Shown piece after piece: positions 51,198 through 59,283 of a DNA stretch of 64,000 nt. Made by a program: the position numbers and the translations under genes. A model generated the notes under the pieces. The model made no database searches, was not told the origin of the DNA, and saw nothing but the letters and a program-made list of their open reading frames with translations. Each line of letters starts with the position of its first letter. The stretch's first letter is position 1. Source of the stretch: Streptomyces sp. NBC_01723 (GTDB lineage: Bacteria; Actinomycetota; Actinomycetes; Streptomycetales; Streptomycetaceae); contig NZ_CP109171.1 in NCBI RefSeq assembly GCF_036246005.1, positions 2,468,001 through 2,532,000 on the forward strand, in the 5' to 3' direction.

Positions 51198-52841
51198 ATG
51201 AGCCGAATACGGCACGTCCGAGGTTCCCGCCCCGCCACGGCCGGCATCGCCGCCACCACCGCCGCGCTGCTCGGCACCGTCCTCGCCCCCACCTCCCACG
51301 CCGCCGACGGACCCACCTCCGCCGACGCCCTCGGCCACGCGGCCGCCGTCCTCGCCGACCGGGCCGACGCCCTCGGCCTGACCGCGGCGCAGGACACCGA
51401 GGTCCGCGACGTCATCGTCGACGACGACGGCACCCAGCACGTCCGCTACGACCGCACCTACCGCGAACTCCCCGTCCTGGGAGGCGACTTCGTCCTCCAC
51501 CTCGCCCCCGACGGCGACTTCCGCGGCGCGGACCGCGCGACGGAGGACCGGGTCTCCCTGCCGACCGTCACCCCGAAGCTGTCGGCCCCCAAGGCCGCCG
51601 ACCTGGCCGCGAACGCGCTGCGCGCCGCCAACCCGGGCGAGCTGCTGAAGAAGCTCACCGCCAAACCGCAGTTGGTGGTCGACGCCCTGCACGGGAGCCC
51701 GAAGCTGGCCTGGCGGACGAACGCGGCGGCGATGGACCCCGTCGGCAACCCGGTCGCGCGCACCGTGCTGACCGACGCCGGGACCGGCGCCCGCATCGAC
51801 GCCTGGGACACCATCGAGACGGCCGCGGGCGACGGCGAGTCGCTGTACGGCGGCAAGGTGCCGCTGGAAACGACGTCCTCGGGGTCGTCGTACCAGCTCA
51901 AGGACCCGACGCGGGGCTCCACCTACACCGGTGACGCGGAGAACCAGACCGACCTGTGCTTCCTCGGCATCTGCCTGGTCCGGGCCCCCTCGACGCTGTT
52001 CACGGACGCGGACAACCACTGGGGCACGGGGAGCGCCGGCGACCGCGCCTCGGCCGCCGTGGACGCGCAGTACGGCACCGACGTCACGTGGGACTACTAC
52101 AAGGACGTGCACGGGCGCAGCGGCATCGCGGGCGACGGCAAGGGGTCGTACAACCGGGTGCACTACGGCAACAAGTACAACAACGCCTTCTGGGACGACA
52201 GTTGCTTCTGCATGACGTACGGCGACGGCGACGGGAGCACCTTCGGGCCGCTGGTCTCGCTGGACGTCGCCGGGCACGAGATGACGCACGGGGTGACCTC
52301 GTCGACGGCCGCGCTGACGTACTCGGGCGAGTCCGGCGGTCTCAACGAGGCGACCTCGGACATCTTCGGCACCCTGGTGGAGTGGCACGCGGGCAACTCC
52401 GCCGACGCCGGGGACTACCTGATCGGCGAGAAGGTCGTCCGGGACGGGTTCGGCCGGGACGCGCTGCGCTACATGGACAAGCCCAGCAGGGACGGCAGTT
52501 CGGCCGACTGCTGGAACACCGCGGTGGGCGACCTGGACGTCCACTACTCCTCCGGGATCGCCAACCACTTCGCCTACCTGCTGGCCGAGGGCAGCGGCGC
52601 GCGGACCGTGGGCGGGGTGCGCTACTCCTCCCCCACCTGCGACGGCTCCTCGGTCTCCGGGATCGGCCGGGACAAGCTCGGGGACGTCTGGTACCGGGCG
52701 CTGACGGTGTACATGACCTCGTCCACGGACTACGCGGGCGCCCGCACCGCCACCCTGAGCGCGGCCGGTGACCTGTACGGCACCGACAGCGCCGAGTACG
52801 CCGCGGTCGGCGCGGCGTGGAGCGCGGTGAGCGTGGGCTGA
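51198..52841 (+). CDS. Secreted M4 (thermolysin-type) metallopeptidase
   Basis: 547 residues. Signal peptide (GIAATTAALLGTVLAPTSHA), FTP-type propeptide with VRYDRTYRELPVLGGDFVLHL, then the catalytic domain: HEMTH at residues 360-364, GGLNEATSDIFG with the third zinc ligand and VHYSSGIANHFAYLLAEG with the catalytic His. A Cys pair in DSCFCMTYG probably forms a disulfide. A neutral protease for extracellular protein degradation. GGAG precedes the ATG. A perfect terminator follows. Confidence 0.93.
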   Translation: MSRIRHVRGSRPATAGIAATTAALLGTVLAPTSHAADGPTSADALGHAAAVLADRADALGLTAAQDTEVRDVIVDDDGTQHVRYDRTYRELPVLGGDFVLHLAPDGDFRGADRATEDRVSLPTVTPKLSAPKAADLAANALRAANPGELLKKLTAKPQLVVDALHGSPKLAWRTNAAAMDPVGNPVARTVLTDAGTGARIDAWDTIETAAGDGESLYGGKVPLETTSSGSSYQLKDPTRGSTYTGDAENQTDLCFLGICLVRAPSTLFTDADNHWGTGSAGDRASAAVDAQYGTDVTWDYYKDVHGRSGIAGDGKGSYNRVHYGNKYNNAFWDDSCFCMTYGDGDGSTFGPLVSLDVAGHEMTHGVTSSTAALTYSGESGGLNEATSDIFGTLVEWHAGNSADAGDYLIGEKVVRDGFGRDALRYMDKPSRDGSSADCWNTAVGDLDVHYSSGIANHFAYLLAEGSGARTVGGVRYSSPTCDGSSVSGIGRDKLGDVWYRALTVYMTSSTDYAGARTATLSAAGDLYGTDSAEYAAVGAAWSAVSVG

Positions 52842-52861
52842 GCCCGCCGCGCACGCGACGT

Positions 52862-52902
52862 GGGGCCGCCCCGGGTTCCGCAAGGGAACCCGGGGCGGCC
52901 CC
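52862..52902. terminator. Strong bidirectional terminator
   Basis: Perfect 18-bp stem, GGGGCCGCCCCGGGTTCC (52862-52879) with its complement (52885-52902) and a 5-nt loop, between the convergent M4 protease and FMN reductase genes. Confidence 0.92.
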
Positions 52903-52910
52903 GCGCGTTC

Positions 52911-53498
52911 TCAGATGTCGTCGTAGGGCCGCTTCTCCTTCGCCTCGCGCAGGGCGCGCCCCCACCACACCAGCTGGTCGAGCATCGTCTTCGCCGCCGC
53001 GTCAGGCCCCGACGGGTCCCTGGGCGCGCCCTCGTCGTCGAAGGACGCGCCCGCGTTGTGGAAGGAGACGGTGTCGCGGACGGTGACGGCGTGCAGTTCG
53101 GCGAAGACCTGGCGCAGGTGCTCCGCTGCGCGCAGGCCGCCGGCCAGGCCGCCGTACGAGACGAGGCCGACGGGCTTGGCCCGCCACTCGGTGAAGTGCC
53201 AGTCGATGACGTTCTTCAGGCCCGCCGGGAACGAGTGGTTGTACTCGGGCGTGAGCACGACGAACGCGTCGGCACCGGCGAGCTTGGGGGTGACCCCGGC
53301 CAGCGCGGCGGTCGCCTCCGGGGTCGCGGCCAGCGTCGTGGGGAGGTCGGCCTCGGCCACGTCGACCACCTCCGGGACCAGGTCGTCGTGGGCCCGGAGG
53401 TGGTCCAGGAGCCAGTCGGCGACGACGGGGCCGAAGCGGCCGTGGCGGTTGCTGCCGACAAGGAGGGTCACCCGCAGTGGGGCGGTCGTGGTGTCCAT
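52911..53498 (-). CDS. NADPH-dependent FMN reductase, SoxR-regulated type
   Basis: 195 residues, flavodoxin-like fold. LLVGSNRHGRFGPVVADWLL binds the FMN phosphate, and FVVLTPEYNHSFPAGLKNVIDWHFTEW and GLVSYGGLAGGLRAAEHLRQVF are the typical NADPH:FMN reductase motifs. It reduces flavin, or quinones via flavin. A SoxR-type promoter lies directly upstream, and S. coelicolor SoxR is known to control an FMN reductase gene at this locus (SCO2478), so it probably acts on redox-active metabolites such as the bacterium's own antibiotics. Confidence 0.88.
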   Translation of the reverse strand: MDTTTAPLRVTLLVGSNRHGRFGPVVADWLLDHLRAHDDLVPEVVDVAEADLPTTLAATPEATAALAGVTPKLAGADAFVVLTPEYNHSFPAGLKNVIDWHFTEWRAKPVGLVSYGGLAGGLRAAEHLRQVFAELHAVTVRDTVSFHNAGASFDDEGAPRDPSGPDAAAKTMLDQLVWWGRALREAKEKRPYDDI

Positions 53499-53505
53499 GC
53501 GAAAC

Positions 53506-53536
53506 AGCCTGATACCTCGACCAAACTTGAGGTCAA
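53506..53536 (-). promoter_or_regulatory. SoxR-type promoter with 19-bp spacer
   Basis: Minus strand: -35 TTGACC (53536-53531), 19-bp spacer, -10 CAGGCT (53511-53506). The spacer carries the dyad arms ACCTC/GAGGT (53514-53533) with CAAG after the first. A 19-bp spacer with a central dyad is the mark of MerR/SoxR activation. The ATG at 53498 begins 7 nt after the -10, so the mRNA is probably leaderless. Confidence 0.78.
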
Positions 53537-53791
53537 GCCGTGGCGACGGCGGGCCCGTTCGGCGGTGCCGGTCACCCGTTCACACCCGCGTCCCGCAGCC
53601 TTCGGGATCTTTTCCCGCCCTCACCCGGCACGCCCCCGTGACCTGCTGAAACGGAGTCACATCGCCTCCCGTCCGACGCACCGGCGACACCCGTTCATCC
53701 CAATCCGCGCCGCGCGCTCGGGGAGCGGGCCGGGTCCGCTGCCACTTTCCTCGGAAGGGCAGGGGACACCGAAGAGCTCAGAGGAGCACCG

Positions 53792-54325
53792 ATGCGACGT
53801 ACCGCCCGCCTGCTGACCGGTACCGCGCTCGCCGTCGCGGCCGTCGGTCTCGCCTCCCCGGCGACCGTGTACGCCGGGGACGCCGCGCCGACCGGTGGTC
53901 TGGAGGTGTACCCCTCCTCGGTCGTGCCGGGCGAGCGGGCCATGGTGACCACGGCGTGGTGCGGGGAGGGCGGTTCGGCGGCCGGTGACGCCAGCGCGGT
54001 CGGCGCCGGCACGTTCCCGCTGGCGCCGGGGACGGGCGACGGGGAGACGGCCGGCCACTTCGAGGTGCCGCCGAGCGCGCAGCCGGGGACGTACGAGATC
54101 GTCGCGACCTGCGGGGACGACGAACAGGTGGTGACGGGCGACCTGGTGGTGACGCTGACCGCGGCCGAGGCGCCGGTGTATCCCAGAGGAAGCGTGAAGA
54201 CGGGGGTCGGCGGCGCTCTTGGTCCCGACCCCGTGCAGACCGCGGCCGGTGTGGCGGCTCTCGCCGTCGCCGCCGCGGGCGGTACCTGGCTCCTGCATCG
54301 CCGGGCGAGAGGCGACGGGATCTGA
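53792..54325 (+). CDS. Secreted protein with C-terminal membrane anchor, sortase-linked
   Basis: 177 residues. Signal peptide (LLTGTALAVAAVGLASPATVYA), a single beta-rich domain (LEVYPSSVVPGERAMVTTAWCGEGG, GTYEIVATCGDDEQV, with a likely Cys pair) and a C-terminal hydrophobic span (AAGVAALAVAAAGGTWLL) ending in HRRARGDGI. That layout fits a cell-wall sorting signal, but no LPxTG is present; the residues before the span are VYPRGSVKTGVGGALGPDP. The class F sortase gene follows 117 bp downstream. AGAGGAG precedes the ATG. Confidence 0.75.
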   Translation: MRRTARLLTGTALAVAAVGLASPATVYAGDAAPTGGLEVYPSSVVPGERAMVTTAWCGEGGSAAGDASAVGAGTFPLAPGTGDGETAGHFEVPPSAQPGTYEIVATCGDDEQVVTGDLVVTLTAAEAPVYPRGSVKTGVGGALGPDPVQTAAGVAALAVAAAGGTWLLHRRARGDGI

Positions 54326-54368
54326 CGGGCACCCTCCGCTGCCCGTCCGCCGGTACCGCACTTCCCCA

Positions 54369-54407
54369 CCCCCTCCGGGTCCGACGCCCCTCGCGGCCCG
54401 GAGGGGG
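54369..54407 (+). terminator. Hairpin between the secreted protein and sortase genes
   Basis: CCCCCTCCGGG (54369-54379) pairs with CCCGGAGGGGG (54397-54407) around a 17-nt loop. No U-run. It may partially end the first transcript or lower sortase expression. Confidence 0.6.
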
Positions 54408-54442
54408 CAGGGGAGACCACAGGGCCCGACTGGAGAGGGGAT

Positions 54443-55078
54443 ATGTACATGCGCAGGGTCGGCAACACCGCGATAGCCGCGGTCACCGCGGTCGCCCTCT
54501 GCTCCGGGGCGTGGCTGCTCGTCGGCGGCGCGGAGAACGAGGCCCCGCCGCAGCCGTCGGCCGCGCAGGCCGCCTCCGGCACCGGGCGGAGCGCCGAGGC
54601 GCCGCCCGCCGCACCGGCGCTGCCGCCCTCCCCGCCGGACCGCGTCCGGATCCCCGCGATCAAGGTGGACGCGCCCATGACGGGGCTCGGGCTGACGCCC
54701 TCGGGCAGCCTGGACGTGCCGCCCGCCGAGAAGAAGAACCTCGCCGGCTGGTACGAGGCCGGTACCACCCCCGGCGAGAGGGGCACCGCGATCGTCGCCG
54801 GGCACGTCGACAACGCCGAGGGCCCCGCCGTCTTCTACCGGCTCGGCGCGCTGGAGAAGGGCGCGAGGATCGAGGTCGACCGGCGGGACGGCGGCGTCGC
54901 GGTCTTCACGGTGGACGCGGTGGAGGTCTACGCCGCCGACGACTTCCCCGACGCCAAGGTGTACGGCGCGGCGCTCCGGCCCGAGCTGCGGGTCATCACC
55001 TGCGGCGGCGACTACTCACGCAGTACCGGCTACCAGGGGAACGTGGTCGTCTTCGCGCACCTCACCGGCAGCCGGTGA
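54443..55078 (+). CDS. Class F sortase
   Basis: 211 residues. N-terminal membrane segment (NTAIAAVTAVALCSGAWLLVGG), Pro-rich spacer, then the sortase barrel from VRIPAIKVDAPM. Catalytic residues: His in IVAGHVDNAEGPAVFYRL (about 119), Cys in RVITCGGDY (about 186) and Arg in SRSTGYQGNVVVFA (about 192). It would attach a protein to the wall or pilus; the neighbouring secreted protein is the natural candidate partner. The 3' end overlaps the convergent HxlR gene by 63 bp. Confidence 0.88.
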   Translation: MYMRRVGNTAIAAVTAVALCSGAWLLVGGAENEAPPQPSAAQAASGTGRSAEAPPAAPALPPSPPDRVRIPAIKVDAPMTGLGLTPSGSLDVPPAEKKNLAGWYEAGTTPGERGTAIVAGHVDNAEGPAVFYRLGALEKGARIEVDRRDGGVAVFTVDAVEVYAADDFPDAKVYGAALRPELRVITCGGDYSRSTGYQGNVVVFAHLTGSR

Positions 55079-55408
55079 GCCGCCGCCCAGGACGTGCGCC
55101 TTCCCCCACAGGCCGAGCGGCGCCAGCGCCTCGTTGAGGGCGACGCCCCGCGCGGTGAGCGAGTACTCGACGCGCGGCGGCACCTCGGGGTACTCCTCGC
55201 GATGCACGATGCCGTCGGCCTCCAGCTCCCGCAGCTGTGCGGCGAGGACCTTCTCCGTGACACCCGGCAGCTCCCGGCGCAGGGCCCCGAAGCGGCGGAC
55301 ACGCTCGCCGAGCGCCCAGAGGATCAGCACCTTCCACTTCCCGCCGATCACGTCCATCGCCGCGTCGACGCCGCACACGTACGCCCCCGGCCGCCGTGCC
55401 GTACCCAT
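55016..55408 (-). CDS. HxlR family transcriptional regulator
   Basis: 130 residues from ATG 55408. Cys12 (AYVCGVDAAMDVIGGKWKVLILWAL) is in the redox-sensing position of many HxlR proteins, followed by the winged helix FGALRRELPGVTEKVLAAQLRELEADGIVHREEYPEVPPRVEYSLT. A start at 55459 is in frame but would place the ATG against the operator palindrome. Divergent from an imine-reductase-like gene, which it probably controls in response to electrophiles or aldehydes. Confidence 0.87.
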   Translation of the reverse strand: MGTARRPGAYVCGVDAAMDVIGGKWKVLILWALGERVRRFGALRRELPGVTEKVLAAQLRELEADGIVHREEYPEVPPRVEYSLTARGVALNEALAPLGLWGKAHVLGGGSPAAGEVREDDHVPLVAGTA

Positions 55409-55464
55409 CCCCGTCACCCCGTTCGTCCACCGCCCGCGTACTTCCCCCGGGGTAACCACCCACT

Positions 55465-55482
55465 CTCAAGTACGTACTTGAG
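55465..55482. promoter_or_regulatory. HxlR operator palindrome
   Basis: CTCAAGTACGTACTTGAG, a perfect 18-bp palindrome in the divergent region between hxlR and the reductase gene. HxlR proteins typically bind AAGTA/TACTT dyads. It lies 32 bp before the reductase ATG. Confidence 0.78.
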
Positions 55483-55513
55483 CGGCCCCGTCCCCCGGAA
55501 GAGGCTTGTCCCC

Positions 55514-56413
55514 ATGACCGACAACCCGACCACTCCCCCTATTCCCCTCACCGTCCTCGGCGCCGGCGCCATGGGCACGGCCCTCGTCCGCGCCTGGCTG
55601 GCCGCCGGGCACCCCGTGACCGTCTGGAACCGCACCCCCGCCCGCGCCGAGGCCCTGGCCGCAGAGGGCGCCACCGTCGCCCGCACCGCCGCCGAGGCGG
55701 TCTCGGCCAACCGCCTGGTGATCGCCTGCCTCCTGGACGACGCCTCGGTCGGCGCGGCCCTGACCGGCGTCGACCTGACCGGCCGCGACCTGGTCGACCT
55801 GACCACCGGCACACCCGCCGACGGCCGCACCCGCGCCGCGTGGGCGACGGCGCGCGGAGCACGCTTCCTGGACGGCGGCATCATGGCCGTTCCGCCGATG
55901 ATCGGCGACGCGGACTCGGGCGGCTACGTCTTCTACAGCGGATCCTCCACCCTCTTCGCCGAGCACCGCGACACCCTCGCCGTCCCCGCCGGCACCCGCT
56001 ACGTCGGCGAGGACCCGGGCTTCGCGGCCCTGCACGACGTGGCGCTGCTGAGCGCGATGACGGGCATGTTCGCGGGCGTCTCCCACGCCTTCGCCCTGAT
56101 CCGACGCGAGGACATCGCGCCCGGCGACTTCGCACCGCTGCTGGCGTCCTGGCTCACCGCGATGGCCCCGGCCGTCCACCTGACCGCCGAGCAACTGGAG
56201 CGCGGCGACTACTCCCACGGCGTCGTCTCCAACCTCGCGATGCAGGTGGCGGGCAACGCGACACTGCTGCGCACGGCGCAGGAGCAGGGGGTGAGCCCGG
56301 AGCTGCTGACGCCGTACATGGGGTTGATGGAGCGGTGGCTGGCGGAGGGGCACGGGGAGGAGGACGGGACGGGGGTGGTGGAGCTGCTGGAGGTGGGGCG
56401 GGACCCACGATGA
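55514..56413 (+). CDS. NAD(P)-dependent oxidoreductase, imine-reductase/HIBADH family
   Basis: 299 residues. Rossmann motif VLGAGAMGTALVRAWLAAGH (GxGxxG at residues 16-21), VWNRTPARAE with the Arg that favours NADPH, DLTTGTPADG and the C-terminal helical dimer domain. The family includes beta-hydroxyacid dehydrogenases and imine reductases; VMAVPPMIGDADSGGYVFYSG-like sequence and the length point to the imine reductase side. Controlled by the divergent HxlR by position. Confidence 0.82.
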   Translation: MTDNPTTPPIPLTVLGAGAMGTALVRAWLAAGHPVTVWNRTPARAEALAAEGATVARTAAEAVSANRLVIACLLDDASVGAALTGVDLTGRDLVDLTTGTPADGRTRAAWATARGARFLDGGIMAVPPMIGDADSGGYVFYSGSSTLFAEHRDTLAVPAGTRYVGEDPGFAALHDVALLSAMTGMFAGVSHAFALIRREDIAPGDFAPLLASWLTAMAPAVHLTAEQLERGDYSHGVVSNLAMQVAGNATLLRTAQEQGVSPELLTPYMGLMERWLAEGHGEEDGTGVVELLEVGRDPR

Positions 56414-56417
56414 CCGC

Positions 56418-56960
56418 TCAGGCCTCCTCGTCCAGGGACCGGGCGAAGTCGGCGAGCGTGCGAAAGTCGCTCTCCCGTAGGCCGACTCGAGGGCTGACGT
56501 GGTGCAGAAGCCCGTGCCCTCGATGGTGGGCGGTCACGTACGCCTGATCCAGCTCGCTCTGTTCGTCGTCCACCCAGGCGAAAGCGCGGCCGTTGGCGTA
56601 GTTCACCAGGGGGCCGGTCTTCCAGTGGACTCCATCGGGGCGTTCTTGGAGCAGGACGTCGCCGAAGTCGACGAAGGGAAGTTCCGGAAGGCCGAGCACC
56701 GGTGCGATCCACCGGTTGGCGTCGTCCATCCATGTGGTGGCCCAGCACAGTTCGAAACCGAGCCGGAGCAGGAAGCGTCCGTGCTCCGGGTTGAGCCAGA
56801 CCCGCAGGGGGCGCCGCCGGGACGTGAGGTACCTGTCCTCGACGTAGGCGCCGCCCCTGGGCACTCTGAGGGTGGTGTAGCCGTCGGGACGCCTCTCCGG
56901 CTTGGCCGCACAAGGATTGAGCGGCCCGTCCACGTCGAGGAACAGCAGTGGTCGGTTCAC
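56418..56960 (-). CDS. HAD-like hydrolase domain protein
   Basis: 180 residues. Motif I LLFLDVDGPLNP carries the Asp nucleophile and second Asp (residues 9 and 11), ELCWATTWMDDAN is motif II with its Thr, and FAWVDDEQSE supplies the acidic motif IV. It is likely an active HAD phosphatase of unknown substrate. Convergent with the reductase gene, 4 bp apart. Confidence 0.8.
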   Translation of the reverse strand: MNRPLLFLDVDGPLNPCAAKPERRPDGYTTLRVPRGGAYVEDRYLTSRRRPLRVWLNPEHGRFLLRLGFELCWATTWMDDANRWIAPVLGLPELPFVDFGDVLLQERPDGVHWKTGPLVNYANGRAFAWVDDEQSELDQAYVTAHHRGHGLLHHVSPRVGLRESDFRTLADFARSLDEEA

Positions 56961-57034
56961 TCGTCAACCACCCCGGCCCCCAGCCCGATCCGGCCCCGCA
57001 AGCGCCTCGCCAAGGAGCGCTCCCCGGGGCATCC

Positions 57035-57817
57035 TCAGGCCACCCACTGCTCATACGCCAAGTTCGCCACCAACGCGAACACCACCGTCAGCAGCACCAC
57101 CCGCACAAAGCCGCTCCCCTTCTTCAGCGCCGTGTGCGCGCCGAACATGCCGCCCGCCAGGTTGAAGACCGCCATGAGCGCGGCCAGTTGCCACAGGACC
57201 GCGCCCTGCCAGGCGAAGGTCGCGAGGGCGCCCGCGTTGGTGCAGCAGTTGACGATCTTGGCGGTGGCCGAGGCGGTGACCAGGTCCAGGTGGAGCAGGG
57301 CGGTGAGGGCCAGGACCAGGAACGTGCCGGTGCCGGGGCCGACCAGGCCGTCGTAGAAGCCGATGCCGACGCCCGCGAGGCCGATCGCGGCGAGGATCTG
57401 GCGGCGGGTGGCCGGGCCGGTCGCGGGCGCGGTGCCGAAGGCCGGGCGGAAGATCACGAAGGCGGCGACGGCGAGCAGCACCACCATGATGACCGGCTTC
57501 AGCACCTCCGTGCTCATCCCGGCCGCGAAGAAGGCCCCGCCGGACGAGCCCGCCAGCGCCGCCAGCCCGATGCGGACGGCCGTGCGGACGTCCACCGGGG
57601 CCTTGCGGGCGTACGTCACCGCCGCGCCCGTGGTGCCGACGATGGCGACCGCCTTGTTGGTGCCCAGCGCGTGCGCGGCGGGGGTGCCGGAGGGCAGGCC
57701 GAGCAGCATGGCCGGCAGGAGCAGGAGGCCGCCGCCGCCGACCACCGCGTCGATCCAGCCGGCCGCGAGAGCGGCGAGGCAGAGCAGGACGAGCGTGGTC
57801 AGCGATATGTCGGGCAT
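57035..57817 (-). CDS. TauE/SafE (TSUP) family permease
   Basis: 260 residues, about eight membrane spans. GWIDAVVGGGGLLLLPAML near the N-terminus and the repeated IGFYDGLVGPGTGTFLVLAL in the second half are the two TSUP half-repeats. Likely exports or imports sulfite, sulfonates or similar organic anions. Upstream of it on the other strand lies the nitrite-reductase operon. Confidence 0.87.
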   Translation of the reverse strand: MPDISLTTLVLLCLAALAAGWIDAVVGGGGLLLLPAMLLGLPSGTPAAHALGTNKAVAIVGTTGAAVTYARKAPVDVRTAVRIGLAALAGSSGGAFFAAGMSTEVLKPVIMVVLLAVAAFVIFRPAFGTAPATGPATRRQILAAIGLAGVGIGFYDGLVGPGTGTFLVLALTALLHLDLVTASATAKIVNCCTNAGALATFAWQGAVLWQLAALMAVFNLAGGMFGAHTALKKGSGFVRVVLLTVVFALVANLAYEQWVA

Positions 57818-57962
57818 GATCGCGACCCTATGGACGGGATCGATGTGCCGTCCATCAAGATGAGCGTCTTCTGAGGTTACCGATCGGTCCCGGACGGCCC
57901 CGGGCCATCCGGATCGGTCGTCCGCGCCCTCACACCCACCCCCCGCACCTGCTGAGGGCAGC

Positions 57963-58000
57963 GTTCCCCCCGGGAAACAGACGCGATGCGACCGGGTAAC
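57963..58000 (+). promoter_or_regulatory. GlnR box before the nirB operon
   Basis: GTTCC, 6 nt, GAAAC, 6 nt, GATGC, 6 nt, GTAAC: four half-sites in the exact 5-6-5-6-5-6-5 spacing of the actinobacterial GlnR box. GlnR activates nitrite reductase genes in S. coelicolor. It ends 24 bp before the ATG at 58024. Confidence 0.78.
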
Positions 58001-58023
58001 ACCGGCGCCGCACGCTCAATGCC

Positions 58024-59283
58024 ATGACCTCGAATGAGCGTGTGGTGGTGATCGGCGCCGGACTCGCGGGCGTGACGCTCGCCCGGCTCCTCGGTGAGCT
58101 GGGCACGCCCGCGCTGCTGGTCGGCGACGAGGAGCACCGCCCGTACAACCGGGTGCTGCTCGCCGACGTGCTGGCCGGACGGTACGGCCCCGACGTGATC
58201 AGCCTGCCGGCGCCCGCCGGGCTGCTGCGCGGCCGGGTCACCGGCATCGACCGGGAGGGGCGGACCGTGCGGTGCGCCGACGGGTCGGTGATCGCGTACG
58301 ACACGCTGGTCCTGGCCACCGGCTCCAACGCCGTGCTGCCGCCGCTGCGCGGTCTGTTCACCCCGGACCGCGCGCTGCCCGAGGGCGTGCACGCGTTCCG
58401 GACGCTGGACGACTGCCTGGGGCTGTCGAAGGCGGTTCGGGCGGGGGTGCGGGCGGTCGTCGTCGGGGGCGGGCTGCTCGGGGTCTCCGCCGCCCGGGCG
58501 CTGGCCGTGCGCGGCGCCCAGGTCGTCCTCGCCCAGCAGGCGGAACGGCTCATGGAACGCCAGCTGGACCCCGGCGCCTCCGCTCTCGTGCGGCGCCATC
58601 TGGAGGACCTCGGCGTCGAGGTGCACACCGAGTGCCGGGTGCGCGACGTGCGCAGCGTCGGCGGGGCGGTGCGGTCGGTGGAGATGGCCGACGGGTACGC
58701 CCTCGGCGCCGATCTCGTGGTGCTCGCCTGCGGGGTCCGGCCCCGGGTCGGCCTCGCGCAGGAGGCGGGCCTCGACGTCGGCAAGGGCGTCCTCGTCGAC
58801 GACGAGCTGCGCACCTCGGACCCGCACATCCGCGCCGTCGGCGACTGCGCCCAGCACGACGGGCGCGTGTACGGGCTGGCCGCGCCCGCCCTCGAACAGG
58901 CCGGCGCGCTGGCCGAACTGCTCGCCGGGAACGGCACCGCCCGCTACACCGGCACCCGCTCCCTGACCCGCCTCACCCTCACCGGGCCCCAGAGCCCCTT
59001 CGGCGGGCCGGACAGTCCGCTCGGCGGGCCGGACGGCTCCTTCGACCTCGCCGCGTTCGGCGAGACCGACCCCCTCCCCGGCGACGACGTCGTGCAGCTC
59101 GCCGACGCCACCCGGGGCACATACCGCAAGGTCGTCGTCCGCGACGACCGGCTGGTCGGCGGGGTCCTGGTCGGCGAACTCGGCACCGTCGGCGCGCTCG
59201 CGCGCGCCTGGGAGGGAGCAGAGCCGCTCCCCTCCGACGGCGGCCCCCTGCTCCACCTGCTCACCCATGACGGAGGCTCCTGA
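58024..59283 (+). CDS. NAD(P)/FAD oxidoreductase of the nitrate/nitrite reductase operon (NasB/NirB-N-like)
   Basis: 419 residues. FAD Rossmann motif VIGAGLAGVTLARLL near residue 10, NAD motif VVGGGLLGVSAARAL near 149 and DPHIRAVGDCAQHDGRVYGLA near 277. It resembles the flavoprotein half of NirB without the Fe-S and siroheme domains, the form used as an electron-transfer subunit of assimilatory nitrate reductase. A short duplicated stretch (PFGGPDSPLGGPDGS) lies near 325. Its stop overlaps the nirB ATG (TGATG), behind the GlnR box. Confidence 0.82.
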   Translation: MTSNERVVVIGAGLAGVTLARLLGELGTPALLVGDEEHRPYNRVLLADVLAGRYGPDVISLPAPAGLLRGRVTGIDREGRTVRCADGSVIAYDTLVLATGSNAVLPPLRGLFTPDRALPEGVHAFRTLDDCLGLSKAVRAGVRAVVVGGGLLGVSAARALAVRGAQVVLAQQAERLMERQLDPGASALVRRHLEDLGVEVHTECRVRDVRSVGGAVRSVEMADGYALGADLVVLACGVRPRVGLAQEAGLDVGKGVLVDDELRTSDPHIRAVGDCAQHDGRVYGLAAPALEQAGALAELLAGNGTARYTGTRSLTRLTLTGPQSPFGGPDSPLGGPDGSFDLAAFGETDPLPGDDVVQLADATRGTYRKVVVRDDRLVGGVLVGELGTVGALARAWEGAEPLPSDGGPLLHLLTHDGGS

